Positions 25,464-34,785 of a stretch of DNA of 64,000 nt are shown here, piece after piece (the stretch's first letter is position 1; each line of letters starts with the position of its first letter). The notes under the pieces were generated by a model. It saw only the letters and a program-made list of their open reading frames with translations. It was not told the origin of the DNA and made no database searches. A program made the position numbers and the translations under genes. Origin of the DNA: Pseudohoeflea suaedae (GTDB lineage Bacteria; Pseudomonadota; Alphaproteobacteria; Rhizobiales; Rhizobiaceae); assembly GCF_004354915.1 (NCBI RefSeq), contig NZ_SMSI01000001.1, forward strand, positions 62,001-126,000, given 5' to 3'.

Positions 25464-27170
25464 TCACCCTTCGGCGTGAAGCTGCGAGTAGATGCCGCCG
25501 CGCTGCATGAGTTCGCCATGCGGGCCTTCCTCGGCAATACCCGAACTGTCGATCACGATGATCCGGTCGGCATTGCGGATGGTCGCCAGCCGGTGCGCGA
25601 TGACGAGCGTCGTGCGTCCTTCGGCCAGCTCGGAGAGCGATTGCTGGATCTCGCGCTCGGTCTGGGTGTCGAGCGACGATGTCGCCTCGTCGAGGATGAG
25701 GATCGGCGGGTTCTTGAGAAAGATGCGTGCAATGGACAGACGCTGCTTCTGCCCGCCCGACAGCCGTACGCCGCGCTCGCCGATAATCGTGTCGAGACCC
25801 GCGGGAAGCCCGGCAATCACATTGTCCAGACGCGCCCGGCGTGCTGCTTCCACGATATCCGCCTCGCTCGCATCGAGCCGGCCATAGGCGATGTTCTCGC
25901 GGATCGTGCCGCCGAACAGGAACACGTCCTGCTGCACGATGCCGATCTGCGCCCGCAGCGAGGCCAGCGTCACGTCGCGGATATCGGTGCCGTCGATGGT
26001 GATCGAGCCTTCATCGACGTCATAGAAGCGCGGCAGCAGCGAGCAGAGCGTGGTCTTGCCCGCGCCGGAGGGGCCGACAAAGGCCACCGTCTCGCCGGCC
26101 CTTATGTCGACGTCGACGCCGTCAAGCACCCGGATCGCTCCGGAATAGCCGAATCCCACGCCACGATAGGAGATGTTGCCCTTGAAGGGGGCTGCCTGCC
26201 GGGCGTCCGGCCGGTCGGCGACATCGGGCTCGGTGTCCAGAAGCGCGACATAGCGCTGGAAGCCGGCGATCCCTTTCGGATAGGTCTCGATGACCGAATT
26301 GATCTTCTCGATCGGACGGATGAACACGTTGACGAGCAGCAGGAAGCCGATGAAGCCGCCGGCCGTCAAGCTGTCCTGGAGCACGAAATAGGCACCCGAC
26401 ACCATCACCACGATCTGGGTCAGCCGCAGCGACATGTAGGACAGCGACGTGCTCGCGGCCATGATCCGGTAGGCGGCAAGCTTGGTTGAGCGGTAGCGAT
26501 TGTTGTCTTGGGCGAAGAGCTCGCGCTCGAATTCCTCGTTGGCGAATGCCTGCACCACGCGCATGCCGCCGATGTTCTCCTCGAGCCGCACGTTGAAATC
26601 GCCGACCCGGCTGTAGAGCGACCGCCAGTTCTGCGTCATCCGTCCGCCGTAGCGGGTGGTAAGCCAGACCATGAACGGCACGATCAGGGCCGTGATCAGC
26701 GCCAGCGGCGGATGGATCCAGAGCATCAACGCGAAGGCGCCGATCAATGTCATGACCGCGATGAAGAGATCTTCCGGCCCGTGATGGGCCACTTCGCCGA
26801 TCTCTTCGAGATCCTTGGTGACGCGCGCAAGAAGATGGCCGGTCTTGTTCTCGTCATAGAAGCGAAAGGAGAGCTTCTGGAGGTGGTCGAAAGCCTTGCG
26901 GCGCATCTCGGTCTCGATGTTGATCCCGAGCATGTGACCCCAATAGACCACCACCGCCATCAGCCCGGTATTGACCGCATAGACGGTAAGCAGCGCCACC
27001 GCCGCAAAGATGATCAGGCCCCATTCCTGCGAGGGCAGCAGGTCGTCGACGAACCACTTGACCGCCACTGGAAAGCCGAGCTCGAGGAGGCCCGCGAGAA
27101 TGGCGCAGGAAAAATCGAGAACGAACAGGCCTTTCCACTGGCCGTAATACGAGAAGAACCGACGCATCAT
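25464..27170 (-). CDS. ABC exporter half-transporter (fused membrane and ATPase domains)
   Basis: A 568-residue protein with a six-helix exporter-type membrane domain (about 1-310) and an ATPase domain (about 335-568). The ATPase has Walker A GPSGAGKTT, signature LSGGQKQRLSIARI, Walker B ILILDEATSSLD and the H-loop IAHRLATI. It would work as a homodimer. GGAG lies 9 bases before the ATG. It stands between fhuB and fhuF in an iron-siderophore operon, so a role in siderophore export or recycling is possible but not shown. MsbA/lipid- or drug-type export cannot be excluded. Confidence 0.85.
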   Translation of the reverse strand: MMRRFFSYYGQWKGLFVLDFSCAILAGLLELGFPVAVKWFVDDLLPSQEWGLIIFAAVALLTVYAVNTGLMAVVVYWGHMLGINIETEMRRKAFDHLQKLSFRFYDENKTGHLLARVTKDLEEIGEVAHHGPEDLFIAVMTLIGAFALMLWIHPPLALITALIVPFMVWLTTRYGGRMTQNWRSLYSRVGDFNVRLEENIGGMRVVQAFANEEFERELFAQDNNRYRSTKLAAYRIMAASTSLSYMSLRLTQIVVMVSGAYFVLQDSLTAGGFIGFLLLVNVFIRPIEKINSVIETYPKGIAGFQRYVALLDTEPDVADRPDARQAAPFKGNISYRGVGFGYSGAIRVLDGVDVDIRAGETVAFVGPSGAGKTTLCSLLPRFYDVDEGSITIDGTDIRDVTLASLRAQIGIVQQDVFLFGGTIRENIAYGRLDASEADIVEAARRARLDNVIAGLPAGLDTIIGERGVRLSGGQKQRLSIARIFLKNPPILILDEATSSLDTQTEREIQQSLSELAEGRTTLVIAHRLATIRNADRIIVIDSSGIAEEGPHGELMQRGGIYSQLHAEG

Positions 27171-27218
27171 TCAGATAGTCTCCGTGCCGCGAAAAGCGGC
27201 ATCGCATTGCAGAGGCTG

Positions 27219-29180
27219 TCAGGCACGGGAGGGAACCCCGCGCGACAGAAGATAGACGAGATACGGCCCGCCGATGAGCGAGGCCAATAGACCCACCGGC
27301 AGTTGGTAGGGGAAAATGAGCGTGCGCGCGAGCCAATCCGACAGGACGAGGAGACCGGCCCCCAGCGCCACCGCACCGGCAAGCTGGTGTCCGCTGCGCG
27401 TCAAACCCATCAGCCGCGCCAGATGCGGAGCGATCAGGCCGACGAAACTCAGGGGACCGACATAGAGCGAGGCGATTGCGGTCATCAGCGCCGCGAGCAC
27501 CACGACGGACAGCCGCGCCCGGCCGAGGGGCACGCCGAGACTTGCGGCCACCGGCGTACCGAGCTGCAGAATGTCGAGCCAGCGTACCGTCAGCATGGCA
27601 GGGCAGAGGAGGACGATCGCCGCGATCAGGGCCGCCACGGCATGATCGCCCCCGGTCTGGGCGGTCGATCCGGTCAGCCAGCTCAGGAGGGTATAGGACT
27701 GCATCGTGCCGAGCGCGATGACCGCGGTGATGATCGCGCCGCAGGCGGCCCCCACCGCTATTCCGCCCAGAAGCAGGCGCTCGGGCCCGAACTTCGCCCG
27801 TGCCGAGACGGCGAGGATCAGAAGCAGAGCGCCCAGCGCGCCGGCCGAAGCGGCGACGAACTGGAGCGGCATGCCGGCGGCGGCATTGAATGCAAACAGC
27901 CCGGCGAGGCCCGCGCCGGCGCCCGAACCAACGCCGAGCACCTCCGGGCTTGCGAGCGGATTGCCCGTCAGCCGCTGCACCATCACGCCCGCGCCGGCCA
28001 GCATCGCGCCCGCGCTCGCGGCAACGAGGATGCGCGGCCAGCGCCAACCCGCGAGATCTGAAAGAAGCGTGCCATGGGCGACCATCCAGCCGTCCGGCCC
28101 CTTGCCGATGACCAGTGCCAGGAGGGCGATGACGAAACCGCCAAGCGCGATCGTCAGGGCGAGCGCCAGGGGTCGCCTGGCGCGACGGCCGAGGCTTGCG
28201 GTCCGCCCCAGCGAAGGCCATTCCATCATCCGGAGCCGCGGAAGAAGCCAGAGCAATAGCGGCCCGCCCAGAAGCGCCGTTGCGGCCCCCGTCGGGATGC
28301 GCTCCCCGCCTCCATCGGCGAAGAGCTGGACCAGCCCGTCGGTCGTCCAGAGAAGGATCGCCCCGATGAGCGGCGCGGCAAACAGTTTTTCGCCGAGCGT
28401 TCGCGCACCCGACAGGCCGGCCAGCGCCGGTGCCGCGAGACCGATGAAACCGATGACGCCGACTTCCGCGACCACCGTCGTTGCAAGCCACACGGCAAGC
28501 GCCAGAATGGCAAGCCTACCCGCATTGACCGCGAGCCCCAGGCTCTTCGCCGTCTGGTCGTCGAGCCCGAGAATGGTCAGCGGGCGCAGGAGCAGTAGCG
28601 AGGCGACAAAGCCGATCGCCAGAACCGGCAGGATGGAGAGCGCCGGCTGCCAGCTCTGCTGGGTGAGCGACCCTCCGCCCCAGATGAAGAGCGAAAAGAG
28701 ATAATCGCCGTTCGCCAGGATGAGGGCCGCGCTGGCGGAGGTCGCCGTCAGCGCCACCATCATGCCGGCAAGCACCACCGAAACCGGCTCGAGACCGCGC
28801 CGCCAGGTCAGAAGCAGGCAGAGAGAGACGGCGAGCGCCCCGCCGGCGAACGCCACGATCTGCGGCGAGACTGCCATCAGGCCGGGAAGGAAAAGCGTCG
28901 CCAGCGCCATCGCCAGCTGCGCCCCGGCGGAAATGCCGAGCGTCGAGGGTTCGGCGAGCGCATTGCGGAGAACCCGCTGCAGAAGCAGTCCCGAGAGTCC
29001 CAGCGCCGCGCCTGCCAGAATGGCGACGGCAGCCCGCGGCAGCACCGTTTGAAACAGGATCACGCGGTCGAGTTCGTCGGCCATCACGACGCCGGGCCAG
29101 GCGGCATCGATCCGCAGCGCGAAGAGAATGGCGGCGAGGACGGCAAGACACGCCCACAAGAGTGTGGCGGACCGCCTCAT
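27219..29180 (-). CDS. fhuB: Ferric hydroxamate ABC transporter permease FhuB (two fused halves)
   Basis: A 653-residue membrane protein made of two homologous FecCD-type permease halves (about 1-320 and 330-653), the arrangement specific to FhuB. Both halves show the family blocks GAALGLSGLLLQRVLRNALAEPSTLGISAGA and GAGVMVQRLTGNPLASPEVLGVGSGA (first 20 residues of each are diagnostic by position). The ATG at 29180 overlaps the fhuD stop (ATGA). The frame extends further upstream but that part has no family match and would overlap fhuD. It forms the inner-membrane channel for ferric hydroxamates. Confidence 0.88.
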   Translation of the reverse strand: MRRSATLLWACLAVLAAILFALRIDAAWPGVVMADELDRVILFQTVLPRAAVAILAGAALGLSGLLLQRVLRNALAEPSTLGISAGAQLAMALATLFLPGLMAVSPQIVAFAGGALAVSLCLLLTWRRGLEPVSVVLAGMMVALTATSASAALILANGDYLFSLFIWGGGSLTQQSWQPALSILPVLAIGFVASLLLLRPLTILGLDDQTAKSLGLAVNAGRLAILALAVWLATTVVAEVGVIGFIGLAAPALAGLSGARTLGEKLFAAPLIGAILLWTTDGLVQLFADGGGERIPTGAATALLGGPLLLWLLPRLRMMEWPSLGRTASLGRRARRPLALALTIALGGFVIALLALVIGKGPDGWMVAHGTLLSDLAGWRWPRILVAASAGAMLAGAGVMVQRLTGNPLASPEVLGVGSGAGAGLAGLFAFNAAAGMPLQFVAASAGALGALLLILAVSARAKFGPERLLLGGIAVGAACGAIITAVIALGTMQSYTLLSWLTGSTAQTGGDHAVAALIAAIVLLCPAMLTVRWLDILQLGTPVAASLGVPLGRARLSVVVLAALMTAIASLYVGPLSFVGLIAPHLARLMGLTRSGHQLAGAVALGAGLLVLSDWLARTLIFPYQLPVGLLASLIGGPYLVYLLSRGVPSRA

Positions 29181-30058
29181 GCCGACCAGCCCTTCACGGC
29201 ATCGGCAAGCAGCCCGGCAAAACGCTCGGCTGACGGCAGGCCACCGAAATGATTGATCGGCGGCAGGATCGAAACCCGTCCGTCCTTGACCGGCGGCAAC
29301 GCATTCCAAAGCGCATTGTCAGGCAGGCCGCGCCCCGCTTCGGCCGGCAGCGGCTCGATCACCACGATGCCGGCGTCGCGCACATCCGCCAGTGCCTCGA
29401 GCCCGATGGGGGCTGCTGCACTGTAGCTGGTATCGTCGCGCCAGGCGTTCTCGAAGCCGAGCCGGACCAGCACGTCTCCCATCAGCGAATCCGCGCCGAA
29501 GGCCCGGAAATGTCGCGCATCTCCGAGACTGATCACATAGACGGGACGAGCCGCGAACGAGCCGAGCGCTTGCCGCGCAGCCCCGATATTGCGTGCGACG
29601 CGAGCGACGAAGCCGTCTGCCGCAGCCCGCGCATCCAGCGCCTCGCCGAGCGCCATCGTCGACCGTTCGAGAAGTCCGTAGGGCGCCGTACCCGCTTCAT
29701 AGCTCTTGAGCGACAACACCGGCGAGATCGCTTCGAGCACCGGGCGCTGATAGTCGTAGAACTGCGAGATGACCGTGAGATCGGGCGCGACGAGCCGGAG
29801 CATTTCGAGATTCGGCGTGCCGCGAAGACCGAGATCGGCGACCGTTTCGGGCATCTTCGGCTCGCCGACGATCCTGCGGTATTGCCTGAGCTCGCTGCCG
29901 GCGACAGGCGTCACGCCAAGCGCCAGGCAGGTTTCCAGATGAGCCCAGTCGATCACCGCGACCCGCTTCTGAGGCGCCGCCATGGCCGGACGAATGCCCG
30001 CCATGCCGAACACGGACCCGGCCATTGCGGCATGAAGAAAAGCACGTCTGCCGATCAT
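29177..30058 (-). CDS. fhuD: Periplasmic ferric-siderophore-binding protein FhuD
   Basis: A 293-residue type-III binding protein. The N-terminus MIGRRAFLHAAMAG has a twin-Arg pattern followed by a hydrophobic stretch ending in AMAA, so Tat export is likely, as for some FhuD proteins. RVAVIDWAHLETCLALGV and LVAPDLTVISQFYDYQRPVL are FhuD-like. An ATG two codons upstream (30064) is possible, but GGGG lies 6 bases before the ATG at 30058. It hands ferric hydroxamate to FhuB, and overlaps fhuB by 4 bases. Confidence 0.84.
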   Translation of the reverse strand: MIGRRAFLHAAMAGSVFGMAGIRPAMAAPQKRVAVIDWAHLETCLALGVTPVAGSELRQYRRIVGEPKMPETVADLGLRGTPNLEMLRLVAPDLTVISQFYDYQRPVLEAISPVLSLKSYEAGTAPYGLLERSTMALGEALDARAAADGFVARVARNIGAARQALGSFAARPVYVISLGDARHFRAFGADSLMGDVLVRLGFENAWRDDTSYSAAAPIGLEALADVRDAGIVVIEPLPAEAGRGLPDNALWNALPPVKDGRVSILPPINHFGGLPSAERFAGLLADAVKGWSA

Positions 30059-30067
30059 CGCCATCCC

Positions 30068-30886
30068 CTAGAGCACGTAGCCCAGCGGCTGGCCGGTTGC
30101 AGGATGGGGCATCACGCCCATCGGCAGGTCGTAGAGTTCGGCGAGGGTTTCGGTGGTCACGATCTCGGCAGGCGTTCCGCGTGCCGCGACCCTGCCGCGC
30201 TTGACCGCGATGATCTCGTCGCAATAGCGCGCGGCCATGTTGATGTCGTGAAGCACGACGACGGCGCTGAGAGTTCCTTCGCGGGTGAGATCGCTCACCA
30301 GTTTCAGCATGTCGGCCTGATGGGCGAGATCGAGCGCCGAGGTCGGCTCGTCGAGCAGCAGGCATTTCGCGTCCTGCGCCAGCATCATCGCCAGCCAGCA
30401 GCGTTGCCGCTCGCCACCCGACAGACTGTCCACGAGACGATCCGCAAAGGCCTCAAGCCCGGTGCGGCGGATCGCTTCGGCGACCTTTGCCGCATCGGTC
30501 TTGTCCATGCGGCCCAGCGCACCGCGCCAGGGAAAGCGGCCGAGTTCCACCAGTTCGCGCACCGTCATGCCTTCCGCCGAGGGGGTGAACTGCGGCATGT
30601 AGGCAAGCCGGCAGGCGAGATCGCGATTGGAACGGGCCGAAAGCGGCTGGCCGAGAAAGGCAATCTCTCCGCTGCTCGGCACCTGCTGGCGCGCCAGCAG
30701 CTTGATGAGCGAGCTCTTGCCCGAACCGTTCGGCCCGATGATCCCCGTCATCCGCCCGGCTGTCAGTTGCAGATCGAGCGCGGCCAGGATTTCCGAGCCG
30801 CCGACGCAAAACGAAACGCCCTTCAGATCGAAGAGCGTTTCGCCTTGGGTTTGAACCCCGTCTTGTGCCTGCGTGGCGTCAGTCAC
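30068..30886 (-). CDS. fhuC: Ferric hydroxamate ABC transporter ATPase FhuC
   Basis: A 272-residue single ATPase of the iron-siderophore class with Walker A GPNGSGKSS, signature LSGGERQRCWLAMMLAQ, Walker B CLLLDEPTSALD and switch His in VLHDINMAARY. YMPQFTPSAEGMTVRELVELGRFPW is typical of FhuC/FecE (Q-loop in MPQ). It starts 6 bases after the receptor gene stop and precedes fhuD, giving the receptor-ATPase-binding protein-permease order of one transcript. Confidence 0.88.
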   Translation of the reverse strand: MTDATQAQDGVQTQGETLFDLKGVSFCVGGSEILAALDLQLTAGRMTGIIGPNGSGKSSLIKLLARQQVPSSGEIAFLGQPLSARSNRDLACRLAYMPQFTPSAEGMTVRELVELGRFPWRGALGRMDKTDAAKVAEAIRRTGLEAFADRLVDSLSGGERQRCWLAMMLAQDAKCLLLDEPTSALDLAHQADMLKLVSDLTREGTLSAVVVLHDINMAARYCDEIIAVKRGRVAARGTPAEIVTTETLAELYDLPMGVMPHPATGQPLGYVL

Positions 30887-30892
30887 GGAACC

Positions 30893-33091
30893 TCACCATT
30901 TCGAATAGGCCCTCAGCTTGAACGCGCGACCTTCACCATAGGAGCAGACATTCTCGCCCTGGCAGGCCGAGACATAGGTCTCGTCAAACGCATTGGTGAC
31001 GTTGAGATCGACACCCCAGTCGTCCTTCTCGTAGCCGACCTTGAAGTCGACCAGCGTCACGTCCGGCACCTTCAGCGTGTTGGCGTTGTCCGCCCATGAG
31101 GAGCCGACATAGCGCAGGCCCGCGCCCAGCGTCACGCCGTCATACCAGTCATTCGACCGCAGCGTGTAGTCGACCCATGCCGAGGCCATGACTTCCGGCA
31201 CGACGTAAGGCGTCTTGCCGATCAGAGATGCATCGTCATCGGCCGTAATGTCGACGTCGTAGGCCGTGATCGCAGCGGTGAGCTTGAGATCCTCGGTAAC
31301 GTTGACCTTGGCTTCGGCTTCCACGCCGCGCGAGCGGATTTCGCCGACCTGCATCTGGGTGAAGGTGGTCACATAGGATGGAACATTGCGACGCGTCAGA
31401 TCGAAAACGGACACCGTGAAGAGGCCGTCGATGAAGTCGGGCGCATATTTGATGCCGGCCTCGAACTGTTCGCCCTCTTCCGGCTTGAAGGGATCGCCAT
31501 TGTCGTCTGTGCCGATAAGCGGATTGAAGAAGGTGGCTGCACTGACATAGGGCGTCAGGCCGTTATCGAACTCATAGGCAAGACCGATGCGGCCGGAAAC
31601 GCTGTCGACGGAATAATCATAATCCGCGCCGGTGCCGTAGAAGGTTTCGCGGTTGTCGACCGAGAGCCAGGCATAGTCGTAGCGTGCATTGGCGGTCAGT
31701 ATCCAGCCATCGCCGAAGCGCATCTGGTCCTGCGCGTAGACGCCGACCTGATCGAGCGTCAGGTCCTGGCTGAGATAGGAGGCGAGTGGCGTCAGCGGCC
31801 CGCCATGGACAGGATCGAACGCGTCGATCGGATTGTCGTAGGAGGGATCGAAGAGGCCGGAAGACTGCACCTGGTCGATATTGTAGTACTTGTAGTCCGC
31901 CCCCAGCAGGAAGCTGTGCTCGACCGGGCCGAGATCTGTCTTCCATTCGATGTTGTTGTCCATCAGGACGGCGGTGGACGTCGAATCGTGGGCGAAGTTG
32001 ACCCGCGCCAGATCGGTGTCGCCGCCGATCGTCGACCAGCCGTTGGCATAGACATTATGCTCGTAGATGTCGGCGCGAATGGCACGTGCCGACGAGTTGA
32101 AGGTCACGTCATTGTCGAAAGTGTGCGAGAATTCGTAGCCGATCGAGGCCTGTTCGCGCTCATAGGCATCGATATCCGGCTCGCTGAAATTGGAATCCGG
32201 ATCGATCCGGCCATGGTTCACGCCGCCGACGATGCGATCGGTCACCGTTCCCTCATAGGGCAGGAACGAGCCGCCGCTGTGGCTCTCGTCGAAATGCGTG
32301 TAGTTGGCGCTGATGGACAGGCTGGTTCCGGCATCCGGCTCGATGGTGATGGTCGGCGCGATGAAGCCGCGCCAGCCGTCCTGATAGTCCGTGTAGCCGT
32401 CGCCACCCATCACCTTGCCGGTGACGCGATAGGCCAGCGTGTCCGACAACGCGTCCCCGATATCGAAGGCGACATAGCCGGTGCCCGCATCATTGATGCC
32501 TGTCTCGACCTGGCGGATACGCTCGAATTCGGCGTGTTTGCTGACATAATTGATCACGCCTCCCGGGTTCGAACCGCCGTAGAGAACCGAAGCCGCACCC
32601 TTGAGAACCTCAATGCGCTCGAGGTTCCAGGTATCGATGAAGAAGCTGCCGAAGGCGTAGGAATAGCTTTGCAGGCCGTCGAGATAGACCCCGGTCTGGG
32701 TCGCGTCGAAGCCGCGGATATACATCCAGTTCATGTCGCTGTCGTCGCCGAAGGGCTGGGTGAAGACGCCGGACGTGTAGCGCAGCGCCTCGTCGGCCTT
32801 CTGCGCACCCTGATCGTCGATTTCCTCGCGTCCAATGACGGAGACCGACTGCGGGATTTCGGTGATCGGCATTGCTGTCTTCGAACCTGTGCGCGTCGAT
32901 TTCGCGACGACACCCGCGACCGGCTCGATGCCGGTGCCGCCCGCGCCGTCGACCGCGCCACCACCCTCCACGGTGATCTGCTCGAGCTGCGTCGCGTTCT
33001 GGGCATGAGCCGAGTTGGCGGCGCTAGCGGCGAGCGCGAGAATGGCGACGCTGCACGTCAGCAGCCGATGATGACGAAGTGAAAATGACAT
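30893..33091 (-). CDS. TonB-dependent siderophore receptor (FhuA/FoxA-like)
   Basis: A 732-residue outer-membrane receptor. It has a signal peptide to about residue 35 (ending in SAHAQ), a plug domain with ITEIPQSVSVIGREEID and MNWMYIRGFDATQTGVYLDG, then a beta-barrel ending in a C-terminal aromatic (AYSKW). A Cys pair close to the end (SACQGENVCSYG) is shared with hydroxamate receptors such as FhuA and FoxA. It brings ferric siderophore across the outer membrane using TonB. The ATG at 33091 with GGGGG upstream is chosen because the signal peptide starts there. The longer in-frame extension has none. The ligand is inferred from the adjoining fhu genes. Confidence 0.87.
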   Translation of the reverse strand: MSFSLRHHRLLTCSVAILALAASAANSAHAQNATQLEQITVEGGGAVDGAGGTGIEPVAGVVAKSTRTGSKTAMPITEIPQSVSVIGREEIDDQGAQKADEALRYTSGVFTQPFGDDSDMNWMYIRGFDATQTGVYLDGLQSYSYAFGSFFIDTWNLERIEVLKGAASVLYGGSNPGGVINYVSKHAEFERIRQVETGINDAGTGYVAFDIGDALSDTLAYRVTGKVMGGDGYTDYQDGWRGFIAPTITIEPDAGTSLSISANYTHFDESHSGGSFLPYEGTVTDRIVGGVNHGRIDPDSNFSEPDIDAYEREQASIGYEFSHTFDNDVTFNSSARAIRADIYEHNVYANGWSTIGGDTDLARVNFAHDSTSTAVLMDNNIEWKTDLGPVEHSFLLGADYKYYNIDQVQSSGLFDPSYDNPIDAFDPVHGGPLTPLASYLSQDLTLDQVGVYAQDQMRFGDGWILTANARYDYAWLSVDNRETFYGTGADYDYSVDSVSGRIGLAYEFDNGLTPYVSAATFFNPLIGTDDNGDPFKPEEGEQFEAGIKYAPDFIDGLFTVSVFDLTRRNVPSYVTTFTQMQVGEIRSRGVEAEAKVNVTEDLKLTAAITAYDVDITADDDASLIGKTPYVVPEVMASAWVDYTLRSNDWYDGVTLGAGLRYVGSSWADNANTLKVPDVTLVDFKVGYEKDDWGVDLNVTNAFDETYVSACQGENVCSYGEGRAFKLRAYSKW

Positions 33092-33175
33092 GAAGACCCC
33101 CGGTCGATAGGCGCGCGGCGCACAGCCGCCGTCAAAGGTGACCGCGTAACTCAACTTTTCCGGCCCGGATTGAAC

Positions 33176-33232
33176 ATTCTTGACGGGTTTGACGATTCTT
33201 GGCGCAAAACGGCATTTCCGGCGCAACAATGA
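33176..33232. repeat. Three 19-bp imperfect direct repeats upstream of the receptor gene
   Basis: Three consecutive 19-base units begin at 33176, 33195 and 33214. They start ATTCTTGACG, ATTCTTGGCGCAA and ATTTCCGGCGCAA, so each unit shares its first part with its neighbour. They lie between the receptor start (33091) and the AraC-type gene (33243). Direct repeats of about 20 bases are the usual binding pattern of AraC proteins, so this is the candidate activator site for the receptor operon. Confidence 0.5.
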
Positions 33233-33242
33233 TGCAAAAATG

Positions 33243-34125
33243 TCATTGCTCCCGCTTCCAGGCACCAGGCGTCATGCCGGTGACGGACCGGAACACCCGG
33301 CTGAAATGGGCCTGATCGGCAAACCCGCATTGCGCCGCGACCCAGCTCACCGGCTGATCGCCCTCGCGCAACAGCGTCTGCGCCCGCCGGACCCGCTCCT
33401 GCATCACCCAGCGATGCGGCGAGACGCCCGCCGCGGCCTTGAAGGCATGGCTGAAATAGGTTTCCGACAGCCCCACCTCGCCGGCGAGATCCGACAGCCG
33501 TATCGTCTCCAGGCAATGGGCGTCGATATAGGCCATGGCCTGACGCAGCTGCGCCTCCGACAGCGCCGGCCGCCGGCGCTCCGGTTCGAGCCGGATATCG
33601 AAGAGGAGTGTGAGGAAACCGTCCACCAGCCCGTCCAGATGCCGCTCGTGAAAAGGCTGGTCGCTCTCGATCTCCCTCGCGATCAGTGACGCCAGCGCCA
33701 CCAGGGCGGGATCTTCCAGCCGGAAACGTGGCCGGTTGACGGCCTCCCTGCTCAGCGCCTTGCCGAAACGCCGCCTCGCTCAGGTGAATGTCGAGATGCT
33801 TCATGCGCGTGAGTGCGCCAGTCACCTTCGCCGTTTGATGATGGCCGGCGGGAACATAGCTCACCGTCATCGCCCGCTCGTGCCGGGCGGCGAGCGCGCC
33901 ACCCTCGTCGAAAATGTCGAGCGAGCCTTCGCCTTCCAGCGCCAGCGGAATGAAGAGCCGGGGATCGGGAGAGACATAGGATCCGCCCGCACCTTCCGTG
34001 CAGGCCACATCCCATATATCGGCGACGAAGGCCTCACGGGCACGGAACCGGAGATCGCACAGCGGCGTGATGCCGGTAATCTCGCTTGTCATCCTGGGTC
34101 CGAACGGCCTGATCTTCACGGGCAC
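33243..34125 (-). pseudogene. AraC-type regulator split by an apparent frameshift
   Basis: The N-terminal frame (from GTG 34125 or 34119) encodes a ligand-domain-like stretch (PRLFIPLALEGEGSLDIFDE, HHQTAKVTG, MKHLDIHLSEAAF). The C-terminal frame, 33243 to about 33765, encodes two AraC helix-turn-helix units (IRLSDLAGEVGLSETYFSHA and PVSWVAAQCGFADQAHFSRV, closing with TGMTPGAWKREQ). The join is in different frames. Removing one base near 33765 on the minus strand (TTTCGGC) would give one protein of about 293 residues. It is either a real one-base mutation, a sequencing error or, less likely, programmed shifting. When intact it would be an iron- or siderophore-responsive activator of the receptor operon. 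Confidence 0.75.
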
Positions 34126-34313
34126 TCCAACTCATAAGCCGCTGCAATTATTCCACCCGCGCAGCGTCATACATAAGTTGAGTTGGATTGTCAGGTTAAA
34201 AATTGATAGCCTCAGCCATGAACCGATGCTTCGTCCGTCCGCCTCTCACGCGACGGCAAGACGCGGAAGCACGGCAGGCAAGCAACGTGTGACTGTAAAG
34301 GGAAGGAGAAGTA

Positions 34314-34403
<90 letters not shown>

Positions 34404-34531
34404 GCGTCGCGTGGTCATCGCTTGGCGCGATCGGCGCACTCCATAACGGCGGATGATTTGGAACACAAGGCACAATTTTCATGGCGAAGCACGAAAATGC
34501 ACGCTTGCGCGCCCGGAAGCCCTGTAAAAGC

Positions 34532-34785
34532 TTGACTTGGGACTGAACCTTTTGTATCGGACCCGGCAGGCGGCGTGGAGCCTTTCCGCGCCGTTTGTTT
34601 TTGTTCCCCGCGCGTGTGCCACGCCCTTCCCCGGAAATGCGGCAGGCGGCACGATGAAGGGACAGGGACTTTCACCCGGGGCCCGATCGCCCCGATTGGT
34701 ATCCAGACTGGCAAAAAGACGGCCGTTTGGCGCTCCGGACTTCCGGACGACATTCAGAGCCGGACTGAACACGAAAGGAAAAACG
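34532..34785 (+). promoter_or_regulatory. rplU promoter and 5' leader
   Basis: TTGACT (34532-34537) and TATCGG (34555-34560) with 17-base spacing form a sigma-70-type promoter on the plus strand. The following leader of about 220 bases up to the rplU ATG has GC-rich stretches but I recognise no known leader RNA in it. The stretch between the tRNA and this promoter (34404-34531) holds nothing I can identify. Confidence 0.5.

Noticed and set aside
27219-29309. Longer FhuB starting at 29309
   Set aside because: The extra 43 residues would overlap fhuD by over 130 bases and contain no membrane or family sequence. The ATG at 29180 gives the expected ATGA overlap.
34561-34785. Known L21 leader or other cis-regulatory RNA before rplU
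   Set aside because: The leader is long and GC-rich, but I could not match it to a known leader motif or find a terminator/antiterminator pair.
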